Source: Paracoccus pantotrophus
Lineage (GTDB): Bacteria; Pseudomonadota; Alphaproteobacteria; Rhodobacterales; Rhodobacteraceae
Direction of reading: 5' to 3'
DNA: 64,000 nucleotides
Assembly (NCBI RefSeq): GCF_008824185.1
Contig: NZ_CP044424.1
Span: 35,950 to 99,949 of the forward strand
Shown: one piece after another, positions 16,243 to 25,557 of the stretch
Layout: each line of letters opens with the position of its first letter
Numbering within the stretch: position 1 is the first letter of the stretch
The notes under the pieces: model-generated
What the model saw: the letters and a program-made list of their open reading frames with translations, nothing else
The model's database searches: none
What the model was told of the DNA's origin: nothing
Program-made: the position numbers and the translations under genes

Positions 16243-18858
16243 TCAGCCGGTCCCCTGAAGGCCGGAGGCGATACCGTTTATCGAGATCTTCAAAGCATCC
16301 TCCAACTTGGGATCGCTGCCGTCACGGCGCAAACGTGCCAGCAGGTCGATCTGGGCGAAATGCAGAGGATCTAAGTAAGCACGGCGTAAACTGAACCCTT
16401 GATCAGCAGCATCGGACCTTTCAGTCAGCATCTCGACCATGCCCTGCATGCGATTGTGTTCGGCACGCAGCACGTCAACGGTTTGGGCACGCAGGCCGGG
16501 TTCTGTCACCAAGTCGGCATAGGCGGTGGCAATGGAGAAATCTGTCCGGGCCATTGCCTTGGCGATCGCGTCCATCACATGCCGGAACGGCCACCAGTCC
16601 TGATACATCTCGGTTAGCAAGCCCCCGTCCCAGGCCTCGGTGAGGGCCGTGCCTGCACCGAACCAACCAGGCAGGTTGAATCGGGATTGCGACCACGAAA
16701 AGACCCAAGGAATCGCCCTGAGGTCCGCCAAGCTGTCGAGGGTCGAGCGCGAGACCGGTCGCGACCCCATGTTGAGTGATGCGATGTGGTCGATCACTGT
16801 CGCTTCACGGAAGAAAGTCAGGAATCCTGGCGACTGAGACAGGCCACGGTATGCAACAAGGGCAGCCTTTGAAATCCGTTCCATCGTGGCCAGGAAAACC
16901 CGTGGAGGCGCGCCAGTCACGCGTGCGGCTTCTGCCTCGGCCAAACCAATGCCAAGTTCGCAGAACCGTATTGTTGCTTGGGCTTGCGTCTCATAGCGCT
17001 TCGAGATGACCTCGCCCTGTTCCGTCAGCCGAAACCCGCGGCTCTGCAGCGCAGGGGGCTGAGCGAGAATCGCGTCGCGCATCGCGCCGCCCCCCCGGCC
17101 GACCGATCCGCCGCGGCCGTGAAAAAAGGCAACGTCTCGCCCAATCTCTTCGAAGAAGGCACTGATCGCGGCCTCGGCTTTCCAGACTTCCCAGCGCGAG
17201 GTCAGGATGCCTCCGTCCTTGTTGCTGTCGGAATAGCCCAACATGACCTCGGGCCGGGACGCACGCGTCGCTCGGGTATAGGCCGGAATGGCATAGAGTG
17301 CGCGCATGACCGGAAGCGACTGACCCAAGTCCGCAATCGTTTCGAACAGTGGCACGGGCAGGATCGGGTCCTTTCCTCCGAAACAGTCGTGCATCTTAAG
17401 CAGCACGGCGATTTCCAGGATGTCCGAAACGGACTCGGTATTTGAAACGATCGCATGACGGACCAGTTCGGGTCCGAGCCGTTGCCGCGCCACGGCAACG
17501 GCTTCGAAGATGGCAAGCTCGCTCCGCGTTTCCTCACAACAGTCCAAAGAGCGGGGGTCAGGAAGGTCGCCATCAAGCAAGGTACTCAGCAGGGCGATGC
17601 GTTCTGCTTCGGAGAGGGAGAGATAATCCACGCAGAGCCGGGATTTAGCGAGGATGTCATGCAGGCAATGCCCGTGGACCCTGGAATTCTGCCGCAGATC
17701 GATGGTAAATAGATGAAAGCCGGCGAGCCGCAAGGTTGCGCGAATTTCGGCCAGCCGCCCGTTGGCGAGCGCCTTGGCGCCAGCTGCGTCCATCGCTTCG
17801 GCCAGCGCATCAAGATCCCCCCCGAACCCGTCTGCGTCCGGATAGCCTTCCGGGTCACCTGTCTCGGTCGCGTCTAGCCGCGTGCGCATATGCCTGATCA
17901 CCCGCCGCAGAGGCTCGCCATCATGCCGCAGAGAGGTGCCACACGGCAAAGTATTGGCAAGGCGTTCGAGTGCGGGACTCGACGAGAGATAGCGATCTGA
18001 AATCGGAAGCTCTGAAAATAGCGCATCGAGCGCGGTGCGGTAGTAGGTGAAGAGGGCCTTTTGCTGCGTAGTGACAGCATGGTCGAAGACGTCGCGCGTA
18101 ACGAAAGGATTCCCGTCGCGGTCGCCGCCGATCCAGGTCCCAAGCGTGAACAAGGGTGCAGGACGCTCGGTCTCCGCGGCGAAATGTCGGTCGATGCCGG
18201 ACTGCACGCTGACCATCGCCGGAACAATCGACCGCATTGCCACCGAAACTCCGTTGGCGATTTCGTCCTGGACACGGAGCTTCTCGCGGCGCGACAGTTC
18301 GGTCAGCCACAGGGTCAGGATTTCGCGCCGTATGGCATCGCGGTCGCGTATCGCACCATCCGAAGCCAGCAGGCCAGCGATCCTCCCTTCGATGTCAATG
18401 ACGGACTGACGGCGGATTTCAGTCGGGTGAGCGGTGAGCACAATGCCAGCGGACAGTTGTCTACGGACTTGAGGCGGGATCGTCTCCAGCGCATCTAAAA
18501 GCGTTGTCCGCGCAGCCCTGGCATCACCTCGGATCACGCTTTCAGCGATATTGGCCAAGTGCAGGGACAGGGTGAAGGCGCGCAGAACCTTTTCCAGATC
18601 CCCGGCCTCTCGCCCGGAGAGAAGTCCATTCAGTTCCTCACGCAGTTCGCAAACGCCACTGCGCTGGAAACCAATTGCGCGGCGTCGGAGCGTCTCGACC
18701 AAAGCGAAGAGCGCCGAGCCCTCCTGCTCGCAGATGACGGCGCCAAGTATTCCCTGCAGTTCAGCGACCGTCCGCTGCAGAATATCTTCATTTGCCAAGG
18801 TCGAGACGTTGGCGGATAGCTTCGTTCCGGACAGGGACGGGCGCGATAAAGTCGGCAT
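16243..18858 (-). CDS. ppc: Phosphoenolpyruvate carboxylase
   Basis: Carboxylates PEP to oxaloacetate, an anaplerotic step. I prefer ATG 18858 (MPTLSRPSLSG; 871 residues) because GAGGAT lies 5 bases upstream; an ATG at 18885 is also in frame. Signature regions: VLTAHPTEIRRQ (catalytic His), GTWIGGDRDGNP, LGYSDSNKDGG, FHGRGGSVGRGGG (catalytic loop), RAIPWVFSWSQSRF and the C-terminal SINGIASGLQGTG. The usual C-terminal NTG is GTG here, which keeps the terminal Gly. It stands alone between the IS scar and the second sugar operon, with no obvious link to either. Confidence 0.97.
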   Translation of the reverse strand: MPTLSRPSLSGTKLSANVSTLANEDILQRTVAELQGILGAVICEQEGSALFALVETLRRRAIGFQRSGVCELREELNGLLSGREAGDLEKVLRAFTLSLHLANIAESVIRGDARAARTTLLDALETIPPQVRRQLSAGIVLTAHPTEIRRQSVIDIEGRIAGLLASDGAIRDRDAIRREILTLWLTELSRREKLRVQDEIANGVSVAMRSIVPAMVSVQSGIDRHFAAETERPAPLFTLGTWIGGDRDGNPFVTRDVFDHAVTTQQKALFTYYRTALDALFSELPISDRYLSSSPALERLANTLPCGTSLRHDGEPLRRVIRHMRTRLDATETGDPEGYPDADGFGGDLDALAEAMDAAGAKALANGRLAEIRATLRLAGFHLFTIDLRQNSRVHGHCLHDILAKSRLCVDYLSLSEAERIALLSTLLDGDLPDPRSLDCCEETRSELAIFEAVAVARQRLGPELVRHAIVSNTESVSDILEIAVLLKMHDCFGGKDPILPVPLFETIADLGQSLPVMRALYAIPAYTRATRASRPEVMLGYSDSNKDGGILTSRWEVWKAEAAISAFFEEIGRDVAFFHGRGGSVGRGGGAMRDAILAQPPALQSRGFRLTEQGEVISKRYETQAQATIRFCELGIGLAEAEAARVTGAPPRVFLATMERISKAALVAYRGLSQSPGFLTFFREATVIDHIASLNMGSRPVSRSTLDSLADLRAIPWVFSWSQSRFNLPGWFGAGTALTEAWDGGLLTEMYQDWWPFRHVMDAIAKAMARTDFSIATAYADLVTEPGLRAQTVDVLRAEHNRMQGMVEMLTERSDAADQGFSLRRAYLDPLHFAQIDLLARLRRDGSDPKLEDALKISINGIASGLQGTG

Positions 18859-19021
18859 GAGATCCTCGCGGGCAGAGAGCGCCATCGCTTCGCAGACCCT
18901 GCGTTTCGGGCTACAGCGGGCGCCAGTCGGGTAAGGTGGTTATGGTAAGGTCGGGTAGGCGCAGAGATGCAGAAATCGTCCCGCATCTCCGGTGGCGCGC
19001 CTGGTAAGCAGTCCGAAGCAA

Positions 19022-20758
19022 TTAAGTCCCGGAAAGGCCGGCATCCGCGTTTGCCTTGATGACATCTGCCAAGCGCTCGGCCAGCATCATGGTCGGCAGG
19101 TTAGTATTGGCGCGCGGGATGGATGGCATGATCGAGGAGTCACACACCCTCAGGCCATCAAGTCCCAGGACCCGCCCGCCTCCGTCTGTGACCGCCATCG
19201 GGTCATCTGGGGCGCCCATGCGGCAGGTACCTGACGCGTGCCATACCCCTGACACGGAGTTTCCGATGAACTCTTCCAGACCCCTGTCGTCGGCGAGCAG
19301 TTTCCGCAGGCTTATGCCCATGGTGACGACAGTATGGATCAACAGGTTGCGCAGCGGTCCTGCCCAGTCGAGCATCTTTGAGAAAAGCCGCAATTGGAAG
19401 GCGTTCCATGGGCCTGGTGCAGATACGCGCTTTACCCGTTCGGAATAGCTGGTCGGGAAGACCGGGCCACATACCTGCTTCAGATCGGGATTCGAGAGTA
19501 TCTTAGCGGCCAGCCGGAAGCCCTCCTTCAGGCGTTCCATATCTCGCGGATCCGAAAGCAGACGAAAATCGACCTCAGGTTCCACTCTCGGGTCTGCGCT
19601 ACGCAGACGGACTTCGCCGCGCGAAAATGCTTTGTTGACCCAAACGAGAATTGTGCCAAGTCTCTGGCCAATGCCGTGCCAGGCGGTCCGTCCCAGGATG
19701 GCGCAGTGCATGTCGCCCGCCTCAGCGTCGGAAATCGACGAGGTGTAGCGCAACAGCGCCTGATCATGATGCTCCTCGAGATCTTGCATCCGAAGGGCCG
19801 GAGGAAGGTAGGTCGAGACGGCGATAAGCGGGTGTTCCATCAGGTTCTTGCCGACGCCAGCCAGATCATGACGGGAACAGATACCAAGCGATTGCAATTC
19901 TTCCGCAGGTCCGATCCCGCTTCTCAACAGCAGCGCGCAGGAATGAATGCCTCCCATGGTCACCAATGTTTCGCCTGCCGGGATGGGACAGGGATCTTCA
20001 CCATCGCGGGCCACCACGGCGCCCGTCACGCGCTTGCCGTCGAACGTCAGTTTCAGGGCATGCGTCCCGGTCTGAATTGTCAGGTTCGAGCGGGCACGAA
20101 CCTCATCGGTCAGATAGCCGACCGAGGCCGGGACTCGGTGGCCGTCGTCGCTGACAGTGATGCATGCGGGAAAAACGCCATCCTCCCACAGACCGTTCTG
20201 GTCATCACGAGCCGGGTAGCCCTGAGCCACGAGTGTCCGCTTGACCGCCTGCACGAAGCGAGAGACTTTGTTGGCCGGCAATCGGCGGACGGGAATAGGG
20301 CCGTCCTTACCATGATATTCGTTGTCAAAATCAACGTCCCGCTCAAGCTTGCGAAAATAGCGCAAGGCGGTCTCGCCGTCCCAACCCTCCGCTCCGATGC
20401 GGCCCCATTCATCGTAATCATCTAGCGCGCCGCGGTTGGCGACCATGGCATTGATCGCTGAACCGCCACCCAGAACCCGTCCCTGCTCATACAGGCGAGG
20501 GGCCTGCTTTCCCTTTGTATTGGTAGCGCCGCTTATGCGAGCCTCGAGGGTGGGCCAGATATTCGCGCGGTCAAGATAGGCCAGGCCGGGATAACGGGCA
20601 CGGATATCTTTGGGCATGGAATCCCGCGTGATGTCGCGACCGGCTTCGATCAAAAGAACGGTCTTCGACGGATCCTCAGAGAGGCGCGCGGCGAGCACAC
20701 AGCCCGCCGAGCCCCCACCCAGGATCAGATAGTCAACCGCCTGGATGTTTCGTGTCAT
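19022..20758 (-). CDS. GMC-family FAD-dependent oxidoreductase (choline/alcohol dehydrogenase type)
   Basis: Flavoprotein that oxidises an alcohol or sugar hydroxyl, passing electrons to a quinone or other acceptor. Starts at ATG 20758, overlapping the binding-protein stop by one base (TGATG), giving 578 residues. FAD-binding GGGSAGCVLAARLSE is near residue 13, GMC signature 1 appears in GRVLGGGSAINAMV, and signature 2 in ETLVTMGGIHSCALLLRSG. The active-site region is VWHASGTCRMG and the closing SIPRANTNLPTMM. No signal peptide, so it acts in the cytoplasm on the imported substrate. Last gene of the transporter operon; with the ALDH at the operon head it could take an alcohol to an acid. Confidence 0.93.
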   Translation of the reverse strand: MTRNIQAVDYLILGGGSAGCVLAARLSEDPSKTVLLIEAGRDITRDSMPKDIRARYPGLAYLDRANIWPTLEARISGATNTKGKQAPRLYEQGRVLGGGSAINAMVANRGALDDYDEWGRIGAEGWDGETALRYFRKLERDVDFDNEYHGKDGPIPVRRLPANKVSRFVQAVKRTLVAQGYPARDDQNGLWEDGVFPACITVSDDGHRVPASVGYLTDEVRARSNLTIQTGTHALKLTFDGKRVTGAVVARDGEDPCPIPAGETLVTMGGIHSCALLLRSGIGPAEELQSLGICSRHDLAGVGKNLMEHPLIAVSTYLPPALRMQDLEEHHDQALLRYTSSISDAEAGDMHCAILGRTAWHGIGQRLGTILVWVNKAFSRGEVRLRSADPRVEPEVDFRLLSDPRDMERLKEGFRLAAKILSNPDLKQVCGPVFPTSYSERVKRVSAPGPWNAFQLRLFSKMLDWAGPLRNLLIHTVVTMGISLRKLLADDRGLEEFIGNSVSGVWHASGTCRMGAPDDPMAVTDGGGRVLGLDGLRVCDSSIMPSIPRANTNLPTMMLAERLADVIKANADAGLSGT

Positions 20759-21918
20759 CAGTCGTTCGCTCCCCACCGTTGCGGGTAGCCGGGCATCGAC
20801 TCGCAGCCGCATGTGGCGAAATGCAGCGGCGGCAGTTGCGGATCGATGAACGCGTCACGCTCGGCCTCGGTGATGACCGGCTGCGGCAGAATCCATTCCG
20901 GGGCGGGAACGGGTTCGCCCTTCAGTACCTTCAGCGCGGCCTGCACAGCGGTACGCCACTGGAACGCGGGATAGGTGGGGGCGATTCCCTTGAAGCCATC
21001 ATCCTTCCAAGCCTGGAGATAGTCCTGTTCATCCTCGCCGGTGATGACCGGATAAGGAAGGCCCATATCTTGGAAAGCCTCCGCCACAGCGACAGACACC
21101 ACGCCAAGATCGACCCAGACCGCATCGATATGTCCGGTGCGGCTGAGATAGTCGACAACTGTCGCCTTGGCCTTCGCCCTGTCGCCGCCGACAAACTCGT
21201 TGCCGATCACCTTGACGTCGGCTTCGGCAAACACCTTTTCTGCGGCTGCCCAACGGGTTTCAAAGATGTCGAGGCCGGGCGCGGTGCGAAGGACCAGTAC
21301 GTTGCCGCCCTTCGGCACATTGGCGACCACATAATCGGCCGCAGCTTTGCCCCAGGCATAGCCGCCGATCGAGCGCACGGCGGTCACCGGGCAACTGGTG
21401 TTTACCGAGCGGTCGAAGGTGATGACCGGCAGCTGCTTGCAGGCCTCTTCGACCACGGGGGTCAGCGCCGCCGACGTATTCGGCGAGACGATCAGCACAT
21501 CGCACGAACCGCTGTTGAGGAACGAGCGGATGTCCGAGATCTGCTTGTCGTCATTTCCCTGTGCATCGGCATAGTCGAAGCTGGCGATCTCGTTCGGGTG
21601 CAGGTCGACTTCGGCCTTCATCGTGGTCCAGCCGGTCACGCGCCAGGCGTTGCTGACGCTGGCATTCGAAAAGCAGACCCGGTACGGACCGGGCTTTGCA
21701 TGGGCCGAGGTATCGGCCAACTCGGCGTCGAACCACTGCTCCCAGGGCTTGTCGGCGGGACCGTTCGGGGTCGCCGACATCAGCGCAACCTGCGCGGCAT
21801 GTTCCTTGTCAATGTCGACATTGGCGACCTGTGCCATCGCGCCTCCCTGCGCGGTGGCTACGAACGGCGCTAAGACGCCGGCCAGCATGGTCTGTCTTGT
21901 TACCTTTTTCATTGTCAT
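20758..21918 (-). CDS. Periplasmic substrate-binding protein of sugar ABC transporter (TorT-like)
   Basis: Delivers substrate to the transporter encoded just upstream. The 386-residue precursor has a signal peptide (MTMKKVTRQTMLAGVLAPFV then GAMAQ). Two-lobed type I binding fold: YRVCFSNASVSNAWR starts lobe 1, VLIVSPNTSAAL and VITFDRSVNT line the cleft, and VITGEDEQDYLQAW belongs to lobe 2. Four Cys occur near the end and mid-protein (SGSCDVL, TSCPVT, ATCGCES), suggesting disulfides. The sensor domain of the divergent regulator at 27088 looks like a distant relative of this protein. Confidence 0.9.
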   Translation of the reverse strand: MTMKKVTRQTMLAGVLAPFVATAQGGAMAQVANVDIDKEHAAQVALMSATPNGPADKPWEQWFDAELADTSAHAKPGPYRVCFSNASVSNAWRVTGWTTMKAEVDLHPNEIASFDYADAQGNDDKQISDIRSFLNSGSCDVLIVSPNTSAALTPVVEEACKQLPVITFDRSVNTSCPVTAVRSIGGYAWGKAAADYVVANVPKGGNVLVLRTAPGLDIFETRWAAAEKVFAEADVKVIGNEFVGGDRAKAKATVVDYLSRTGHIDAVWVDLGVVSVAVAEAFQDMGLPYPVITGEDEQDYLQAWKDDGFKGIAPTYPAFQWRTAVQAALKVLKGEPVPAPEWILPQPVITEAERDAFIDPQLPPLHFATCGCESMPGYPQRWGAND

Positions 21919-22001
21919 CTCCTCCTGTCAGACAATTTTCATTTGGTTGGTTTGGTCGGTTGCCACCGGAGTGGGGAAGGCTGTCCGGAAGGGGGCGGCG
22001 C

Positions 22002-22937
22002 TCATTCTCGTCGGCTTGTCATGGCGGCGGCCAGCACGAGAATGGCCCCCTGAACGGCTAGGCGGACGGGTTGGGAAACGCCGACGAGGTTCAGCACGGT
22101 AAAGATTGCGTAGAGCGTCAGCGCACCGCAGGCGGCCCCTGCGATCGAGCCACGCCCGCCTAGCAGGACGACGCCGCCGATCACCGCCGCTGCGACTGCC
22201 TGCAACGCATAGTCGCCGCCCACATCAACCGAAACGCCGGAATAGCCGCCCAGCAGCAGGCCCGCGAGGACTGCGCAAAGGGACGAGACCGCGAAGCAGG
22301 CAATTCGGACACGCTGCGTCGGCACCCCCGCCAGCGCGGCTGCGCGCGGATTGTCACCCAGCATGAAAACCATGCGACCGAAGTTAGTGCGATGCAGCAG
22401 CCAATAGGTCGCTGCGAGGCTCGCGATCAGGGCGATGACGCTATAGGGCAGCGAGCCAGTCAGCGGCACATCGTCGATGCGCCCGCGTCCGAGGCTACGC
22501 ATGTTCTCGGGTAGGGAAGAGGACGGCGCGCCGCCCGACCAAGCCATCGCGATGCCTTTGACCGCAAGAAGCGTTCCCAACGTGGTGATGATTGAGGGCA
22601 CCTTGAGAAAAGCGACGGCGAGGCCATTGATCATCCCAACGCAGAGGCCGATACCGACGACACTGGCCAGTGCGAGACCGGCGAATGCGGGGTCGCCGCG
22701 AGTGATCATCGCGCCAGCAATCACCACCAGCGTGATGAGCGAGCCGGAAGATAGGTCGAACCCGCCCGATATCAGAACGAAAGTGGCCCCGCAGGTCAGG
22801 ATTACCAGCGGTGCGGCGCGCTGGAGAAAGCTCATCAGGCCGGGGCCGGTCTGGTAAAGCGGGCTTAGATAAATCATGAGTGCCAGCAGAATTAATAGGA
22901 GCGGCAGCGCGGGGTTGTACTTGATCAGTGCTTTCAT
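22002..22937 (-). CDS. Sugar ABC transporter permease (RbsC type)
   Basis: Inner-membrane channel subunit, 311 residues, with about 8-10 membrane segments of the BPD_transp_2 family. Typical segments are ISGGFDLSSGSLITLV (family loop after segment 3), MINGLAVAFLKVPSIITTLGT and NPRAAALAGVPTQRVRI, the EAA-like loop that docks on the ATPase. It overlaps the partner permease by 4 bp. It probably pairs with the 332-residue permease to form a heterodimeric pore. Confidence 0.93.
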   Translation of the reverse strand: MKALIKYNPALPLLLILLALMIYLSPLYQTGPGLMSFLQRAAPLVILTCGATFVLISGGFDLSSGSLITLVVIAGAMITRGDPAFAGLALASVVGIGLCVGMINGLAVAFLKVPSIITTLGTLLAVKGIAMAWSGGAPSSSLPENMRSLGRGRIDDVPLTGSLPYSVIALIASLAATYWLLHRTNFGRMVFMLGDNPRAAALAGVPTQRVRIACFAVSSLCAVLAGLLLGGYSGVSVDVGGDYALQAVAAAVIGGVVLLGGRGSIAGAACGALTLYAIFTVLNLVGVSQPVRLAVQGAILVLAAAMTSRRE

Positions 22938-23932
22938 GCCGCTTCCTCCCGGCTGCGATAGGTGTAGCTGGCCACTGCCGCGATCACGATCACGCCGCGC
23001 AGGACTTGGCTTAGGAATGGATCGATCTGGAGCATGTTGAAGATTGCATCGGTAGCAGCGAAAACGAGGACCCCCGCGAGGGTGCCCGCGATACTGATGC
23101 GCCCACCGGACAAGAGCGTCCCGCCGATCACTGCCGCTGCGATGGAGCTGAGGTCATAGCTGCCGTCCCGCCCGATCCAGGGCGTACCTGTGCCTAGACG
23201 GCTGGCAAGGTAGAGGCCTGCCAAGGCGCTCATAACCGCGGAGAAGGCAAATGTGGCAACGGTGACGCGGCTGCCGTGAATACCTGCCAGCCGGGCGGCG
23301 CGGGGATTGCCCCCGACGGCGAGAAGCCGACTTCCAGTACGGGTTCGCTGCAGGACAAAAGCAGTTAGCAAGGCGATGGTCAGCAGCGACAGCAGCGAAA
23401 CCGGGACGCCTCCCAGTTTGCCATAGGCGACCACTTGGAACGCCTTCGGCACGGTACCTTGAAGCGCTCCATAGGACAGGCTGAGAATCCCCTGAAGCAC
23501 AAGGCTGGTACCCAGCGTCGCAATCAATGGGCTGACCCGTAGCAAGGTGACCAGCAGGCCGTTCAGGACGCCGACGGAACCGCAGATCGCGATGACCATG
23601 ACCGTCGCTTCGGCAATATTGCCAGGATCGTTCTGCATGAAATAGGCGGCGAGAACGGCCGCGACGCTGACTATATTGGCAACTGAAAGATCGATTGCGC
23701 CGCCAGCGATGACGACGGCTTGGCCCATCGCGACTAGCGACAAGGCGACAGTGCGTTCGAAAAGTCCTAGAAAGCCGGCAAAGGAGACTTGAGAAAACTG
23801 CCCCGTCACAACCGCTGTGAACGCGTAGAAGACGATCGATGCGGTGGTGAGGCTAATTGCGATGCCCTGTTGATGCCAGGTTGCACGCATTGCGGTCATT
23901 GGACCCTGAAATGAAAATGTCGTCATGTTCAT
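22934..23932 (-). CDS. Sugar ABC transporter permease (RbsC type)
   Basis: Second channel subunit, 332 residues, same family as its neighbour. Recognisable pieces are IAGGAIDLSVANIVSVAAV, VLNGLLVTLLRVSPLIATLG and the ATPase-docking loop GGNPRAARLAGIHGSRVT. The start ATG at 23932 overlaps the ATPase stop by 4 bp, so the transporter is translated as a coupled unit. Confidence 0.93.
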   Translation of the reverse strand: MNMTTFSFQGPMTAMRATWHQQGIAISLTTASIVFYAFTAVVTGQFSQVSFAGFLGLFERTVALSLVAMGQAVVIAGGAIDLSVANIVSVAAVLAAYFMQNDPGNIAEATVMVIAICGSVGVLNGLLVTLLRVSPLIATLGTSLVLQGILSLSYGALQGTVPKAFQVVAYGKLGGVPVSLLSLLTIALLTAFVLQRTRTGSRLLAVGGNPRAARLAGIHGSRVTVATFAFSAVMSALAGLYLASRLGTGTPWIGRDGSYDLSSIAAAVIGGTLLSGGRISIAGTLAGVLVFAATDAIFNMLQIDPFLSQVLRGVIVIAAVASYTYRSREEAA

Positions 23933-25557
23933 GCGGCGTCCCCGTCTCTAGCCGACAGGGCCTGCCCCTGGGACCGGCCTACCTGTGGCGGGTCATGGCG
24001 CATTGCGTGGCGTATGATCTCGTCCTCGGAAGTCCCGCGCGGAAGTTCAGCCACCAGTTGCCCTGCCGCCATAACACCGATTCTGTCGCATAGGCCAATC
24101 AGTTCCATCAGGTCGGAGGAGACCACCAGCACAGCGCCACCTGCCTCGGCGAAGCCGCGCAGCATTCGGTAGATTGCGGCGCGTGCGCCCACGTCGATGC
24201 CTCGGGTGGGCTCTGAGACGATCCAGACTCGTGGTGCAACGGCCCGCCAGCGCGCGAACATCACCTTTTGCTGATTGCCGCCGGACAATTCGCCTACTGG
24301 CATTCCGAAATCTGCGCAGCGCACTTCGGTTTCGGCCAAAAGGGCATCAAGGCGGCGATGGCTGCGCCCGCCCGAAGTCGCCGACGCCAGAGGGTTGGTG
24401 ACGGCCCGAAGCGTCAAGCCTACGTTGTTGCGCAGCGATTGTGACAGGCCCAGACCATCGCGCTTGCGGTCATCCGGGATCGCGGCGATGCCCCGCCTTG
24501 CAGCCTGTCGTGGGGACCGCGGAGCCCCAAGGCGATCGAAGGCCTCGACCTCGCCACATTGGAATGGGTCTACACCGGCTAAAGCACGCGCAAGGGCGGC
24601 TTTGCCCGACCCCTCCAACCCGGCGATGCCGAGTATCTCGCCCGAGCGAACATCTAAATCGATGCCTCGGAGTTGCGCGTTTCCACCGCCCCGGACGCTC
24701 AGCAGGCTTTCACCGCCGGGGGCGCTGGCGGGCTGCGGGAAGAAGTCGCCCAAGGCCCGCCCGACCATCAGTTGAATGACGTTATCGATGCTGGCCTCGG
24801 CCGCCGCCATCGTAGCCACCCGGCGACCGTCCTTGATCACCGAGATACGGTCAGCGAGCTCGCGGATTTCGGCCATTCGGTGCGAAATGTAGAGCATAGC
24901 CACACCTGCCGCCTTCAGCTCACCGATCAGCCCAAACAATGCGCGGGTTTCGCTTTCATCCAGTGCCGCAGTCGGCTCATCGAAGACCAAAATGCGCGCT
25001 TCCTCAGTCAATGCACGCGCGATCTCGACAAGCTGCTGCTCGGCGATGGACAGGGCGCCACAAGGGGTACGTGGGTCTATGTCACTGCCCAGTCGGCGCA
25101 GCGCGGCGGCCGAGTCCCGGTTCATACGGCGCCGGTCGAGCATCCCGAAGCGCACCGGCTCGCGTCCGAGGAAAATATTATCGGCGACGCTGCGGTGAGG
25201 GAGAAGGTTCAGCTCCTGGTGGATCACCGCAATGCCGCGGGCTTTTGCCTCTGATGGGTGGGTGAAAGAGATGGCCTGCCCGTCGATGTAGATTTCACCG
25301 GCACTTGGGGCAAAAACGCCGCCCAAAATGTTCATCAAGGTGGACTTGCCCGCGCCATTCTCCCCGCAGATGGCCGTCAAGGTGCCCGCGGTGCAGGTCA
25401 GGTCGATGCCCTGCAACACCTCCACCTGGCCGAAGGACTTGCTGATCCCTACCATTTGAAGAAGCGGCACGTCTTCCTTCGCAGCGCCGAAGCGCCGTTC
25501 TGTTGTGGTTTGCATTTTAGCTACTTTCCGAAAGGGGGCCGTAGGGCCGTGCTTCAA
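23929..25557 (-). CDS. Sugar ABC transporter ATP-binding protein (RbsA type)
   Basis: Double-module ATPase, 542 residues. Module 1: Walker A CGENGAGKSTLMN, signature LSIAEQQLVEIARAL, Walker B ILVFDEPTAAL. Module 2: degenerate Walker A GLEGSGKAALAR, signature LSGGNQQKVMFARW, Walker B VWIVSEPTRGIDVG. In the second Walker B the usual Asp is Ser (IVSEPT), a variation often seen in the less active site of RbsA-type proteins. It overlaps the ALDH gene by 4 bp upstream and the permease by 4 bp downstream. Confidence 0.95.
   Translation of the reverse strand: MKHGPTAPFRKVAKMQTTTERRFGAAKEDVPLLQMVGISKSFGQVEVLQGIDLTCTAGTLTAICGENGAGKSTLMNILGGVFAPSAGEIYIDGQAISFTHPSEAKARGIAVIHQELNLLPHRSVADNIFLGREPVRFGMLDRRRMNRDSAAALRRLGSDIDPRTPCGALSIAEQQLVEIARALTEEARILVFDEPTAALDESETRALFGLIGELKAAGVAMLYISHRMAEIRELADRISVIKDGRRVATMAAAEASIDNVIQLMVGRALGDFFPQPASAPGGESLLSVRGGGNAQLRGIDLDVRSGEILGIAGLEGSGKAALARALAGVDPFQCGEVEAFDRLGAPRSPRQAARRGIAAIPDDRKRDGLGLSQSLRNNVGLTLRAVTNPLASATSGGRSHRRLDALLAETEVRCADFGMPVGELSGGNQQKVMFARWRAVAPRVWIVSEPTRGIDVGARAAIYRMLRGFAEAGGAVLVVSSDLMELIGLCDRIGVMAAGQLVAELPRGTSEDEIIRHAMRHDPPQVGRSQGQALSARDGDAA

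Noticed and set aside
18886..19021. PEP carboxylase as part of the GMC/transporter operon
   Set aside because: They lie on the same strand but 163 bp apart, and the anaplerotic enzyme has no functional tie to the transporter; treated as separate.
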